Under the pieces are notes generated by a model. That model was not told the DNA's origin and made no database searches. It saw only the letters and a list, made by a program, of their open reading frames with translations. 6,874 bases of DNA from an uncultured Asticcacaulis sp. GTDB lineage: Bacteria > Pseudomonadota > Alphaproteobacteria > Caulobacterales > Caulobacteraceae. Below, one piece after another: positions 1-5,058 of this stretch. Each line of letters starts with the position of its first letter. The stretch's first letter is position 1. The DNA lies in NCBI GenBank assembly GCA_946480525.1, contig CAMLLA010000230.1, positions 1-6,874 of the forward strand, read 5' to 3'. The position numbers were made by a program, and so were the translations under genes.

Positions 1-438
1 CGAAATGTCGCCAACCTGGCGCCGCCGCAGGACGCGAACTATCTCAGCACACTGCAATACGCGGTTCACGTGCTTAAGGTGAAGCACGTGCTGGTCGTCG
101 GCCACTATGGCTGCGGCGGGGTGCGCACGGCAATCGAGTCGGAAGATCATGGCCTGATCGATCACTGGCTGACGCCGATCCGAGATGTCGCTCATACGCA
201 CAAGCATGAATTGGATGCCTGCCCCAGCCTGTCGGCCAAGGTGGATCGCCTGTGCGAATTGAATGTGACGGCCCAGGTGCGTAACGTCTCCACCAACCCG
301 ATTACCGTCGCGGCGTGGCGCGCTGGACAGTCCCTGACGATACATGGCTGGGTTTATGAACTGAGCACCGGCCTTGTCAACGACCTCGGCATAAGCGTCG
401 GAAATGTCGAAGAGCGGGAGGCGCTGTTCGGCATTTAA
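1..438 (+). CDS. Beta-class carbonic anhydrase, C-terminal part (5' end outside window)
   Basis: Interconverts CO2 and bicarbonate using a zinc ion; the family is usually cytoplasmic. The reading frame is open from base 1, so the gene starts upstream, and 145 residues are visible out of about 200-220 usual for the family. The fragment opens with RNVANL, the conserved segment that follows the first zinc-ligand motif. It continues with LQYAV and then VGHYGCGGV, whose His35 and Cys38 (fragment numbering; codons at 103 and 112) are the second pair of zinc ligands. The first pair (Cys and Asp) lies outside the window. Further family features are the WLTPIRDV stretch, the LCELNVTAQVRNV helix and the C-terminal IHGWVYELSTG strand with LVNDLG. 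The C-terminus is complete, ending in TAA at 436. Valine and methionine codons inside the fragment are internal, not starts. The family call is firm; the subtype and physiological role cannot be told. Confidence 0.95.
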   Translation, partial: RNVANLAPPQDANYLSTLQYAVHVLKVKHVLVVGHYGCGGVRTAIESEDHGLIDHWLTPIRDVAHTHKHELDACPSLSAKVDRLCELNVTAQVRNVSTNPITVAAWRAGQSLTIHGWVYELSTGLVNDLGISVGNVEEREALFGI

Positions 439-468
439 AGCTGAATATTGCCGGAAACAAAATCCAGA

Positions 469-500
469 GCATGACGGCGGTTCGACCTGACGCGTCATGC
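469..500. repeat. Inverted repeat downstream of carbonic anhydrase
   Basis: GCATGACG (469-476) is exactly complementary to CGTCATGC (493-500), with a 16-base loop, 31 bases after the carbonic anhydrase stop codon. No T-tract follows, so it is not a canonical intrinsic terminator. It may be a weak terminator, an mRNA 3'-end stabiliser or an operator. Confidence 0.45.
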
Positions 501-519
501 CCGGGTGGCTGTTAAAGAC

Positions 520-528
520 TTATCCACA
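520..528 (+). promoter_or_regulatory. DnaA box, perfect match to TTATCCACA
   Basis: The nine bases match the high-affinity bacterial DnaA box exactly, and no second perfect copy was noticed in the window. It is intergenic, between two TTAA motifs (512 and 531). DnaA boxes in Caulobacter-type bacteria occur both at the origin and in promoters that DnaA controls. One isolated box does not establish either role. Confidence 0.55.
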
Positions 529-629
529 CCTTAACGGGATTATACACTTCGCGCCCGTGGCAAGCTGAGGTAAAAGGGCCGGTTCTTCGGGGTTTGTTTA
601 CAATCCCTAATGGCATTTTAATAAAAATT

Positions 630-654
630 AACAGCCAGACATACTGGTTTTTTA
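630..654 (+). terminator. Possible weak intrinsic terminator
   Basis: CCAG (635-638) pairs with CTGG (644-647) around a five-base loop, extended by a G-T and an A-T pair, and is followed directly by seven T (648-654). The stem is short, so the terminator reading is tentative. If real, it would end transcription coming from the carbonic anhydrase gene before the aldo/keto reductase. Confidence 0.3.
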
Positions 655-704
655 TTTCCTGTCAGAGGTTCGTTAAGACTTAGCGGCCACACTGAACCTG
701 CCTT

Positions 705-727
705 ATGGTTAAGGTTTTGGGTTAAGG
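705..727. promoter_or_regulatory. CtrA half-site-like motif within a direct repeat
   Basis: ATGGTTAA at 705-712 is the reverse complement of TTAACCAT, the CtrA half-site motif known from Caulobacter. GGTTAAGG occurs twice (708-715 and 720-727), 12 bases apart, so the copies lie on nearly the same face of the helix. The pair ends 12 bases before the aldo/keto reductase ATG, and the second copy also supplies the AAGG part of its ribosome binding site. A regulator bound here would sit over the translation start region. Confidence 0.4.
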
Positions 728-739
728 CAGGTACCCTGC

Positions 740-1645
740 ATGGTTGCGACTTTAGGTCTTGGTACAGCGCAGTTCGGCCGTGACTACGGCATATCGAACA
801 CACGGGGGCGTGTGAGCGAGGACGAAGTGCGTCAGATCCTGAGTCTGGCGGGTGACTGCAAGATCAGACATATCGACGCCGCCCATTATGACGGCGACGT
901 CGAACGCATTCTTGGCCGTTGCTGGCCGTTTCCATCACCATTCAAGCCTCAGGTCAGGACCTTGCGGTTGGAAAAGGGTCTGGACTGGCTCGAGTCGCGG
1001 CTGCGCCGTTCGGTCGACCACATGGGTCTGGTGCGGGTCCATTCGGCATTGGTCGACTCCGCCGAAGACCTTACGGGTCCGGAAGGCGACGCATTGTGGG
1101 AACGCCTGGAAAAGCTGAAGGCCGAGGGGCTGATCAGCAGAATCGGGATTTCGGCGACCTACAAGGATCAGCCCTTGTTGCTGGCCCGCCGTTTCAAGCC
1201 CGATGTCGTTCAGGTGCCATGCTCGATCCTCGATCAGCGTCTGGTCCACAATGGCGATATTGTCGCCATGGCCGAGATGGGCATAGAGGTTCAGATCCGG
1301 TCGGTTTTCCTGCAGGGTCTGTTGTTCCTGCCGCGCGAATCCCTGCCCGGCAATCTGGTCGCCATTGGACCGCACCTGTCGAAGGTTCGCCGGATCATGA
1401 TGGAGCAGGGCGCAGACCCGCTGCATGCGGCCCTGAGCTTTGCCTTGAACCTGAGCGGTGTCTCAACCGTTGTGGTGGGCGTGACCTCCGCGGCGGAACT
1501 GCGCGCCATTGTCGCTGCATCGGAACGCAAGTCGCCGAAACTGAACTGGGACGCCATGGCGCTCAACGACGATATCGCACTCGATCCGGCGCAGTGGTAC
1601 GCCGACCTGGGGGATGTCAGCCGCCGGTTGATCCGGGTGGCTTAA
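740..1645 (+). CDS. Aldo/keto reductase family protein with altered catalytic tetrad
   Basis: A 301-residue protein of the NADPH-dependent aldo/keto reductase superfamily (TIM barrel, cytoplasmic, no signal peptide). The N-terminus LGLGTAQFGRDYGISN (residues 5-20) is typical of a bacterial subgroup often found with surface-sugar or flagellin-modification genes. Other family blocks are GDVERILGR (52-60), RVHSALVD (99-106), LWERLEKLKAEGLISRIGIS, VQVPCSILDQRL and the C-terminal VVVGVTSAAELRAI, the cofactor-phosphate region. By unaided alignment the tetrad Asp is Asp46 and the His is His101. The position of the catalytic Tyr, just before GD-x-E, is Asp51, with a Tyr one residue earlier (Tyr50). 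The usual Thr-Lys appears as Thr74-Leu75. The protein may therefore be a weak or non-reductase member. The ATG at 740 is preceded by AAGGCAGG at 724-731. It is a single gene ended by the hairpin at 1734-1780. The substrate is unknown. Confidence 0.85.
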   Translation: MVATLGLGTAQFGRDYGISNTRGRVSEDEVRQILSLAGDCKIRHIDAAHYDGDVERILGRCWPFPSPFKPQVRTLRLEKGLDWLESRLRRSVDHMGLVRVHSALVDSAEDLTGPEGDALWERLEKLKAEGLISRIGISATYKDQPLLLARRFKPDVVQVPCSILDQRLVHNGDIVAMAEMGIEVQIRSVFLQGLLFLPRESLPGNLVAIGPHLSKVRRIMMEQGADPLHAALSFALNLSGVSTVVVGVTSAAELRAIVAASERKSPKLNWDAMALNDDIALDPAQWYADLGDVSRRLIRVA

Positions 1646-1664
1646 AGGTTTGCAGGTATGCCGT

Positions 1665-1685
1665 GGCAGACGTATAGCGTCTGCC
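1665..1685. repeat. Hairpin just downstream of the aldo/keto reductase
   Basis: GGCAGACG (1665-1672) pairs perfectly with CGTCTGCC (1678-1685) around the loop TATAG, starting 20 bases after the stop codon. There is no T-tract. It probably protects the 3' end of the transcript or acts with the larger terminator at 1734-1780. Confidence 0.5.
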
Positions 1686-1733
1686 CGCCATGACAGCCTC
1701 CTACACCTCGATACTCTACAGAGGTAACTTGAA

Positions 1734-1780
1734 TTAATAACAAAAAGCCGGGACAAGCAGTCCCGGCTTTTTGTTATTAA
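1734..1780. terminator. Strong bidirectional intrinsic terminator
   Basis: Two 20-base arms (1734-1753 and 1761-1780) are perfectly complementary and enclose a seven-base loop (1754-1760). The inner part is GC-rich (GCCGGGA/TCCCGGC). It is flanked by five A on the left and five T on the right, so it can terminate in either direction. Arms continue past the T-tract through TTGTTATTAA, making the stem longer than usual. It separates the aldo/keto reductase from mutM. Confidence 0.85.
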
Positions 1781-1794
1781 AGCGATTAATCGCT
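1781..1794. repeat. Perfect 14-base palindrome upstream of mutM
   Basis: AGCGATTAATCGCT equals its own reverse complement and abuts the right arm of the preceding terminator. It lies 64 bases before the mutM ATG. Its size and symmetry suit a dimeric repressor operator, but no regulator can be named and no clear promoter was found around it. Confidence 0.4.
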
Positions 1795-1808
1795 GGAGAC
1801 TAATGGGG

Positions 1809-1831
1809 TGCAGGGGACCGTGTCCCCTGCA
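1809..1831. repeat. Hairpin with CGT tri-loop upstream of mutM
   Basis: TGCAGGGGAC (1809-1818) and GTCCCCTGCA (1822-1831) form a 10-bp perfect stem closing the tri-loop CGT (1819-1821), 26 bases before the mutM start. There is no T-tract, so termination is unlikely. The core GGGGACCGTGTCCCC differs from the core of the hairpin at 6566-6598 only by a swapped A-T pair, which suggests a repeated element. In the mutM transcript it would lie in the 5' leader, just ahead of the ribosome binding site. Confidence 0.65.
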
Positions 1832-1857
1832 TAGCCTTCAACCACCAGGACCATCCG

Positions 1858-2724
1858 ATGCCTGAACTTCCCGAAGTCGAAACCGTCCGGCGGGGGCTTG
1901 AACCCTATCTCACCGGCGCGAAACTGTCCGACACCCGGCTGAACCGCGCCAATCTGCGCTATCCCTTCCCGGAGCGTTTTGCCGACCGGCTCAACGGCGC
2001 GACCGTGCTGCGGCTGGAACGTCGCGCCAAGTACCTGCTGGCGCACATGGATACCCAGGAGGTGTGGGTCACGCACTTAGGGATGACCGGCCGGTTCCAG
2101 ATCGACGACAGCAATGACGGCCTTGGCGCCTACTATCACCAGGTGGCGCCGGCGGAAAAGCATCTGCATTTCCAGACCGTCGCCACACATCCCAACGGAA
2201 AAAAAGCGCGCATCGACTTCTACGACCCGCGCCGCTTCGGCTTCATGCTTTTGCTCAGCCCGGCGGAACTCTATGCCAGCAAGTGGTATGCGTCCCTGGG
2301 GGTGGAGCCCCTGTCGGACGATCTCAATGCCGAATATCTGCTGTCGAAGGCCAATGGCCGCGCGCTGAACCTGAAGGCCCTTTTGATGGCCCAGGCGGGG
2401 ATTGCCGGCCTTGGCAATATCTATGTCTGCGAAGCCTTGTGGCGCGCGCGGCTGAGCCCCGACCGTAAGGCGGCAGACCTCAAGCCCAGGGAGGCCGCAG
2501 CCCTGACCGAAGCCATCAAGACGGTGCTTGGCGACGCCATTGCCGCCGGCGGTTCATCGATCAGCGACTTCGCTGCCGCGTCCGGCGAACTGGGCTACTT
2601 CCAGCATCGTTTCTGCGTCTACGACCGGAAAGGCACGTCGTGCCCGCGTGACGATGGCGGCACGATCACGCGCAAGGTCCATCAAGGACGATCGACTTTT
2701 TATTGTCCGGTATGCCAAATATAG
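1858..2724 (+). CDS. mutM: Formamidopyrimidine-DNA glycosylase (Fpg/MutM)
   Basis: Base-excision repair enzyme that removes oxidised purines such as 8-oxoguanine and cleaves the abasic site (bifunctional glycosylase/AP lyase). The 288 residues begin MPELPEVETVRRGL: after Met removal Pro2 is the Schiff-base nucleophile and Glu3 the general acid. Lys58 in RRAKYLL matches the conserved catalytic lysine. Met76 in HLGMTG and Arg126/Phe127 in DPRRFG are the void-filling residues of the family. The helix-two-turn-helix includes GIAGLGNIYVCEALW. The C-terminal zinc finger carries GRSTFYCPVCQ with Cys283 and Cys286, but the first pair has only Cys262 (CPRDDGG), so one of the four usual cysteines is absent. 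Cys253 in FCVYDR is an extra cysteine nearby. AGGA at 1847-1850 is the ribosome binding site. No promoter was recognised; a hairpin and a palindrome lie in the upstream gap. Confidence 0.96.
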   Translation: MPELPEVETVRRGLEPYLTGAKLSDTRLNRANLRYPFPERFADRLNGATVLRLERRAKYLLAHMDTQEVWVTHLGMTGRFQIDDSNDGLGAYYHQVAPAEKHLHFQTVATHPNGKKARIDFYDPRRFGFMLLLSPAELYASKWYASLGVEPLSDDLNAEYLLSKANGRALNLKALLMAQAGIAGLGNIYVCEALWRARLSPDRKAADLKPREAAALTEAIKTVLGDAIAAGGSSISDFAAASGELGYFQHRFCVYDRKGTSCPRDDGGTITRKVHQGRSTFYCPVCQI

Positions 2725-2744
2725 AAAAACCAGAAAACGTTGTA

Positions 2745-2763
2745 TTAACAAAGAATTAACCAT
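2745..2763 (+). promoter_or_regulatory. CtrA binding site (TTAA-N7-TTAACCAT)
   Basis: TTAA (2745-2748), seven bases, then TTAACCAT (2756-2763) reproduce both the bipartite CtrA consensus TTAA-N7-TTAA and the extended half-site TTAACCAT known from Caulobacter. It ends four bases before the -35 element at 2768, a position suited to activating the dehydrogenase promoter. CtrA is the master cell-cycle response regulator of Caulobacterales, and its involvement here is inferred from the motif alone. Confidence 0.7.
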
Positions 2764-2767
2764 CAAT

Positions 2768-2796
2768 TTGATAACCGCGTTTTTTGAGCCTATACT
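2768..2796 (+). promoter_or_regulatory. Sigma-70-type promoter of the dehydrogenase gene
   Basis: TTGATA (2768-2773), a 17-base spacer, then TATACT (2791-2796): each hexamer differs from consensus at one base. Transcription would start near 2803, giving a leader of about 30 bases before the ATG at 2835. This placement argues against the upstream in-frame TTG at 2784 as the start codon. Confidence 0.65.
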
Positions 2797-2834
2797 GCCC
2801 GCAAGGCTCTGGGACAGGGCGACGGGGATCATTC

Positions 2835-3848
2835 ATGGCCACTCGCACGGTACTGGTTACAGGGGCTGACGGGTTTATCGCCCTTCAGCTGATCGTCAAT
2901 CTTCTTGGCAAGGGGTATCAGGTTCGCGGTACGCTGCGCGATCCCGATCGGGCTCCGGCATTGAAAGCCACGCTGTCGTCCTATGCCCCGATCGACAAGC
3001 TGTCGTTCGTCGCTGCCGACCCGATGCACTCGCAGGGGTGGCCCGAGGCCATGCAGGGCATGGACGCGGTCTTCTACATGGCGGCGCCCGACGACATGCC
3101 CGACACGCTTAATCCCGTGCGTCCGGCTTTGGAAAGCGTGCTGAGGGTGCTTAAGGCCGCGCGTGATGCCGGCATTACCCGGGTTATCGTCACCTCCTCG
3201 GTCGCCGCGGTGGTCTACGGTCATGGCTCCAAGACCCGGACAGATCCGTTCAGCGAAAGCGACTGGTCCAATCTGCACACCGGCCACGTCTCCGTTCATC
3301 ATCAGGCGATGACGCGCGCGGAACTGGCGGTGTGGGACTTCGCCGTGGACTATCCGGAAATGGAGATTACCACCATCAATCCCGGAGAGGTTTTCGGGCC
3401 CCTGCTGGGCGAAGACGTTATGGTCAGCTCGAACATCGTGCGCGACCTGTTGACGGGAGAATATAACGGCCTGCCGCGGGTGGGCTTCGAAGGTGTCGAT
3501 GTCCGCGATGTCGCGGAGCTGCACGAGCGCGCCCTGACCAACGATCTCAGCATCGGCAACCGTTATCTGTGTACGGCGGGCTTCCTGTGGCTGCGCGACG
3601 TCGCCGAGGTACTGCGCGGTGAATTCGGGGACCACGCGGATAAGGTGCCGACGCGCGACCTGTCCGACATCGCCGTGCGGGTAGGCGCCCTGTTTGACCG
3701 CAAGGCGTCGCGGACCGTGCCGGAGCTTGGCCTCTATACGCCATGTTCGACCGCCAAGGCGTGCAGCGATTTAGGCTGGCAACCGCAGCCGGCGCTTGAT
3801 GCCGTTCGCGCGACGGCGCACAGTCTGATTGCGGCAAATCTTGTTTGA
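2835..3848 (+). CDS. Extended short-chain dehydrogenase/NAD-dependent epimerase-like protein lacking the YxxxK pair
   Basis: A 337-residue cytoplasmic protein of the extended SDR superfamily, closest in pattern to dihydroflavonol reductase/aldehyde reductase-like members. The Rossmann fold begins RTVLVTGADGFIA (residues 4-16) with the TGxxGFIA dinucleotide motif. Arg35 follows the second strand and could favour NADP. VIVTSSVAAVVYG (117-129) supplies the catalytic Ser122. In relatives a Y-x-x-S-K-x-x-A-E block follows, but here the sequence is HHQAMTRAELAVWDF: His155 replaces the Tyr and Met159 the Lys. TTINPGEVFGPLLG is the usual substrate-domain entry, and DVRDVAELHERAL and the LGW near the end are also typical. 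GGGGA at 2824-2828 is the ribosome binding site for the ATG at 2835. A CtrA box and promoter precede it. It may be a non-catalytic cofactor-binding protein or use different chemistry; the substrate is unknown. Confidence 0.88.
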   Translation: MATRTVLVTGADGFIALQLIVNLLGKGYQVRGTLRDPDRAPALKATLSSYAPIDKLSFVAADPMHSQGWPEAMQGMDAVFYMAAPDDMPDTLNPVRPALESVLRVLKAARDAGITRVIVTSSVAAVVYGHGSKTRTDPFSESDWSNLHTGHVSVHHQAMTRAELAVWDFAVDYPEMEITTINPGEVFGPLLGEDVMVSSNIVRDLLTGEYNGLPRVGFEGVDVRDVAELHERALTNDLSIGNRYLCTAGFLWLRDVAEVLRGEFGDHADKVPTRDLSDIAVRVGALFDRKASRTVPELGLYTPCSTAKACSDLGWQPQPALDAVRATAHSLIAANLV

Positions 3849-3914
3849 GCGCGTTGATTTTCAAGCCCTGTGTATAAAATTTGCACCATCGGTGCGAAAA
3901 GCGCAGTCCAGGCG

Positions 3915-3943
3915 TTGACCCGGGAAAGTCTATCAGTTATATC
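3915..3943 (+). promoter_or_regulatory. Candidate rpsT promoter
   Basis: TTGACC (3915-3920), 17 bases, TATATC (3938-3943). The -35 has one mismatch to TTGACA and the -10 has two to TATAAT. A start near 3950 would give a leader of about 70 bases, plausible for a ribosomal protein gene. Confidence 0.55.
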
Positions 3944-4020
3944 CCGCCGCCTTGAATTTAGCGCTCTGCCTGACGGGCACGAGCCTTTTGTTACAATCTT
4001 CTCGTCCAGTCAGGTGATGA

Positions 4021-4290
4021 ATGGCCAATAACCCCGGCGCCCGCAAGGCAATCCGCAAGATCGCTCGCCGTACCGAAGTTAACAAGGCGCGCCGTTCGCG
4101 CGTCCGTACCTTCCTGCGTAAGTTTGAAGAAGCGATCGCGGCCGGTGACGCCACGGTGGCCAAGTCGGCCTTCGTCGAGGCGCAGTCGGAACTGATGCGC
4201 GCTGTTTCGAAGGGCGTCGTTCACAAGAATACCGGTTCGCGCAAAGTGTCGCGTCTGGCTGCTCAGCTCAAGAAGCTGGCCACCGCCTAA
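4021..4290 (+). CDS. rpsT: 30S ribosomal protein S20
   Basis: An 89-residue, strongly basic protein that binds 16S rRNA early in small-subunit assembly. It starts [21 protein letters not shown] and continues with [18 protein letters not shown], the family's N-terminal RNA-binding helix. It ends with [19 protein letters not shown], the conserved C-terminal block. Its length is normal for S20 (about 87-90). AGGTGA at 4012-4017 is the ribosome binding site, and the ATG follows at 4021. It has its own promoter candidate upstream and two terminators downstream, so it is probably transcribed alone rather than into dnaA. rpsT next to dnaA is a common alphaproteobacterial arrangement. Confidence 0.98.
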   Translation: MANNPGARKAIRKIARRTEVNKARRSRVRTFLRKFEEAIAAGDATVAKSAFVEAQSELMRAVSKGVVHKNTGSRKVSRLAAQLKKLATA

Positions 4291-4308
4291 TCTCCAAAAT
4301 TCAGCTTG

Positions 4309-4335
4309 AAGGGCTGGTGAATTCCGGCCCTTTTT
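4309..4335 (+). terminator. Intrinsic terminator of rpsT
   Basis: AAGGGCTGG (4309-4317) pairs with CCGGCCCTT (4324-4332), including one G-T pair, around the loop TGAATT, with T continuing to 4335. It starts 19 bases after the rpsT stop codon. Confidence 0.88.
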
Positions 4336-4359
4336 GTTTGCCTGATGCTCGGGAAACCG

Positions 4360-4391
4360 AAGGCAATGCTCTGCCGCATTGCCTTTTTTTT
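4360..4391 (+). terminator. Second, tandem intrinsic terminator
   Basis: AAGGCAATGC (4360-4369) pairs perfectly with GCATTGCCTT (4376-4385) around TCTGCC, followed by eight T (4384-4391). Together with the terminator at 4309-4335 it isolates the dnaA promoter region from rpsT transcription. Confidence 0.88.
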
Positions 4392-4439
4392 GCCCGAATT
4401 CGGTTAATCTGCCTGTTTGTCAGTGCGGGATAAAATCCG

Positions 4440-4473
4440 CGCAAGCTATTATTTTGTTTAAATAAATAGCGCG
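4440..4473. repeat. AT-rich inverted repeat upstream of dnaA
   Basis: GCTATT (4445-4450) pairs with AATAGC (4465-4470). The stem extends outward as CGC (4440-4442) with GCG (4471-4473) across an AA bulge, and inward by further A-T pairs with a one-base bulge. It could form a hairpin or mark a protein-binding site. No T-tract follows. Confidence 0.4.
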
Positions 4474-4503
4474 TAAGTATGGTTTTACCTGTTCACAAAA
4501 AGG

Positions 4504-4529
4504 TTAATTTTAGACTAACAATTGATTAA
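4504..4529. promoter_or_regulatory. CtrA-like half-sites upstream of dnaA
   Basis: TTAA (4504-4507), seven bases, CTAA (4515-4518), seven bases, TTAA (4526-4529). Both adjacent pairs have the correct CtrA spacing, but the shared central half-site has C in place of T. TTAA-N7-CTAAC is one base from the CtrA consensus. The cluster lies about 70 bases upstream of the candidate -35 element. Confidence 0.4.
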
Positions 4530-4556
4530 TTCTCTTTGCCAGCGAAGAGGTTGTGA

Positions 4557-4561
4557 GAGTC
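4557..4561. promoter_or_regulatory. GANTC (CcrM-type methylation) site near the dnaA promoter
   Basis: GAGTC is the only GANTC noticed between rpsT and dnaA. In Caulobacter the adenine in GANTC is methylated by CcrM, and the methylation state of sites near the dnaA promoter affects dnaA transcription. This site lies 36 bases upstream of the -35 candidate; whether it acts is inferred. Confidence 0.4.
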
Positions 4562-4597
4562 AACATATTTATCAGCGCCGGGATGAAAATAACGGGA

Positions 4598-4625
4598 TTG
4601 ACGCTGGCTCTGAGGTGGCTAATTT
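4598..4625 (+). promoter_or_regulatory. Candidate dnaA promoter of Caulobacter housekeeping type
   Basis: TTGACGC (4598-4604), a 13-base spacer, GCTAATTT (4618-4625). This fits the Caulobacter housekeeping consensus TTGACGS, 10-14 bases, GCTANAWC: the -35 is perfect and the -10 has two mismatches. Transcription would start near 4632, leaving a leader of about 475 bases before dnaA. Confidence 0.5.
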
Positions 4626-5058
4626 GGGGGCACTGTCTCACCGGGTTTCATCACAATACGGATGAATTCGGGAGGCGTCCGCAAACTGCGCGCGCCGGGA
4701 GACTTCAGCCGTTTTTTCGGATGGATCGGGCCGGTCTGGCCCATTCATCCTGAGGCCGCCGCTTGTAGGGCTCTGGCTCTTTCAGGCGTCAGCAGACTGT
4801 TACATCGCGCTGGGTTCGCCCGTCACGCGAAGAAAAGGGGATTTGGTGCTCGGAACCAACGGCTCCGGGTGCATTTGTAGAAGTTAGTGCTTCGTGGGCA
4901 GCGGGAAGAAGTGTCGCCGTTTGCGAAAGTAAGGATGTTGCCTGGTTCAGAGGTATCGCATCCGAAAGCTTGCGCCCAACGCCTGGGCTAGGGTTTGCGC
5001 GGGGGCTTTTTCACGGCTGACGATCAGGAGAATTCCTGTTCGGCAGGGAGGTAAGGGT

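Larger units (their letters stand above)
439..739. other. Intergenic region rich in TTAA motifs, with one DnaA box
   Basis: No coding sequence was recognised here. The stretch holds an inverted repeat (469-500), a perfect DnaA box (520-528) and a two-mismatch relative of it (TTATACACT, 540-548). It also has an AT-rich block (about 600-660) and TTAA at 512, 531, 618, 628, 673, 709 and 722. In a genome of this GC content seven TTAA in about 215 bases is far above chance. TTAA is the core of CtrA binding sites, but none of these pairs has the canonical 7-base spacing; the nearest are CTAA-N7-TTAA at 607-621 and TTAA-N6-TTAAC at 618-632. It could be a regulated promoter region for the next gene or, less likely, part of an origin-like element. 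Confidence 0.5.

Noticed and set aside
2784..2834. Upstream TTG start adding 17 residues to the dehydrogenase
   Set aside because: The TTG overlaps the spacer of the promoter and lies before the expected transcription start; the ATG at 2835 has a good ribosome binding site and directly precedes the Rossmann motif.
2829..3635. 268-codon open frame on the minus strand
   Set aside because: Antisense to the dehydrogenase gene, low-complexity composition, no family motif.
3854..3880. Additional rpsT promoter with TATAAAAT
   Set aside because: The nearest -35-like TTGATT is only 13-15 bases from the -10, too short; the promoter at 3915-3943 fits better.
3882..3896. Terminator of the dehydrogenase gene
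   Set aside because: TGCACC and GGTGCG form a short stem around ATC, but no T-tract follows, so the call is unsupported.
4553..4753. 66-codon open frame starting GTG in the dnaA upstream region
   Set aside because: GAAGAGG precedes it, but the codon use is unlike the neighbouring genes, there is no recognised family, and it would begin upstream of the best promoter candidate.
4662..4880. 72-codon open frame in the dnaA leader
   Set aside because: No ribosome binding site before the ATG and no recognisable motif; it most likely reflects chance in a GC-rich leader.
4972..5011. Attenuator-like terminator in the dnaA leader
   Set aside because: GCCC (4974-4977) and GGGC (4985-4988) give only a four-bp stem, and the T5 at 5007-5011 is too far away; no convincing terminator or competing fold could be drawn by eye.
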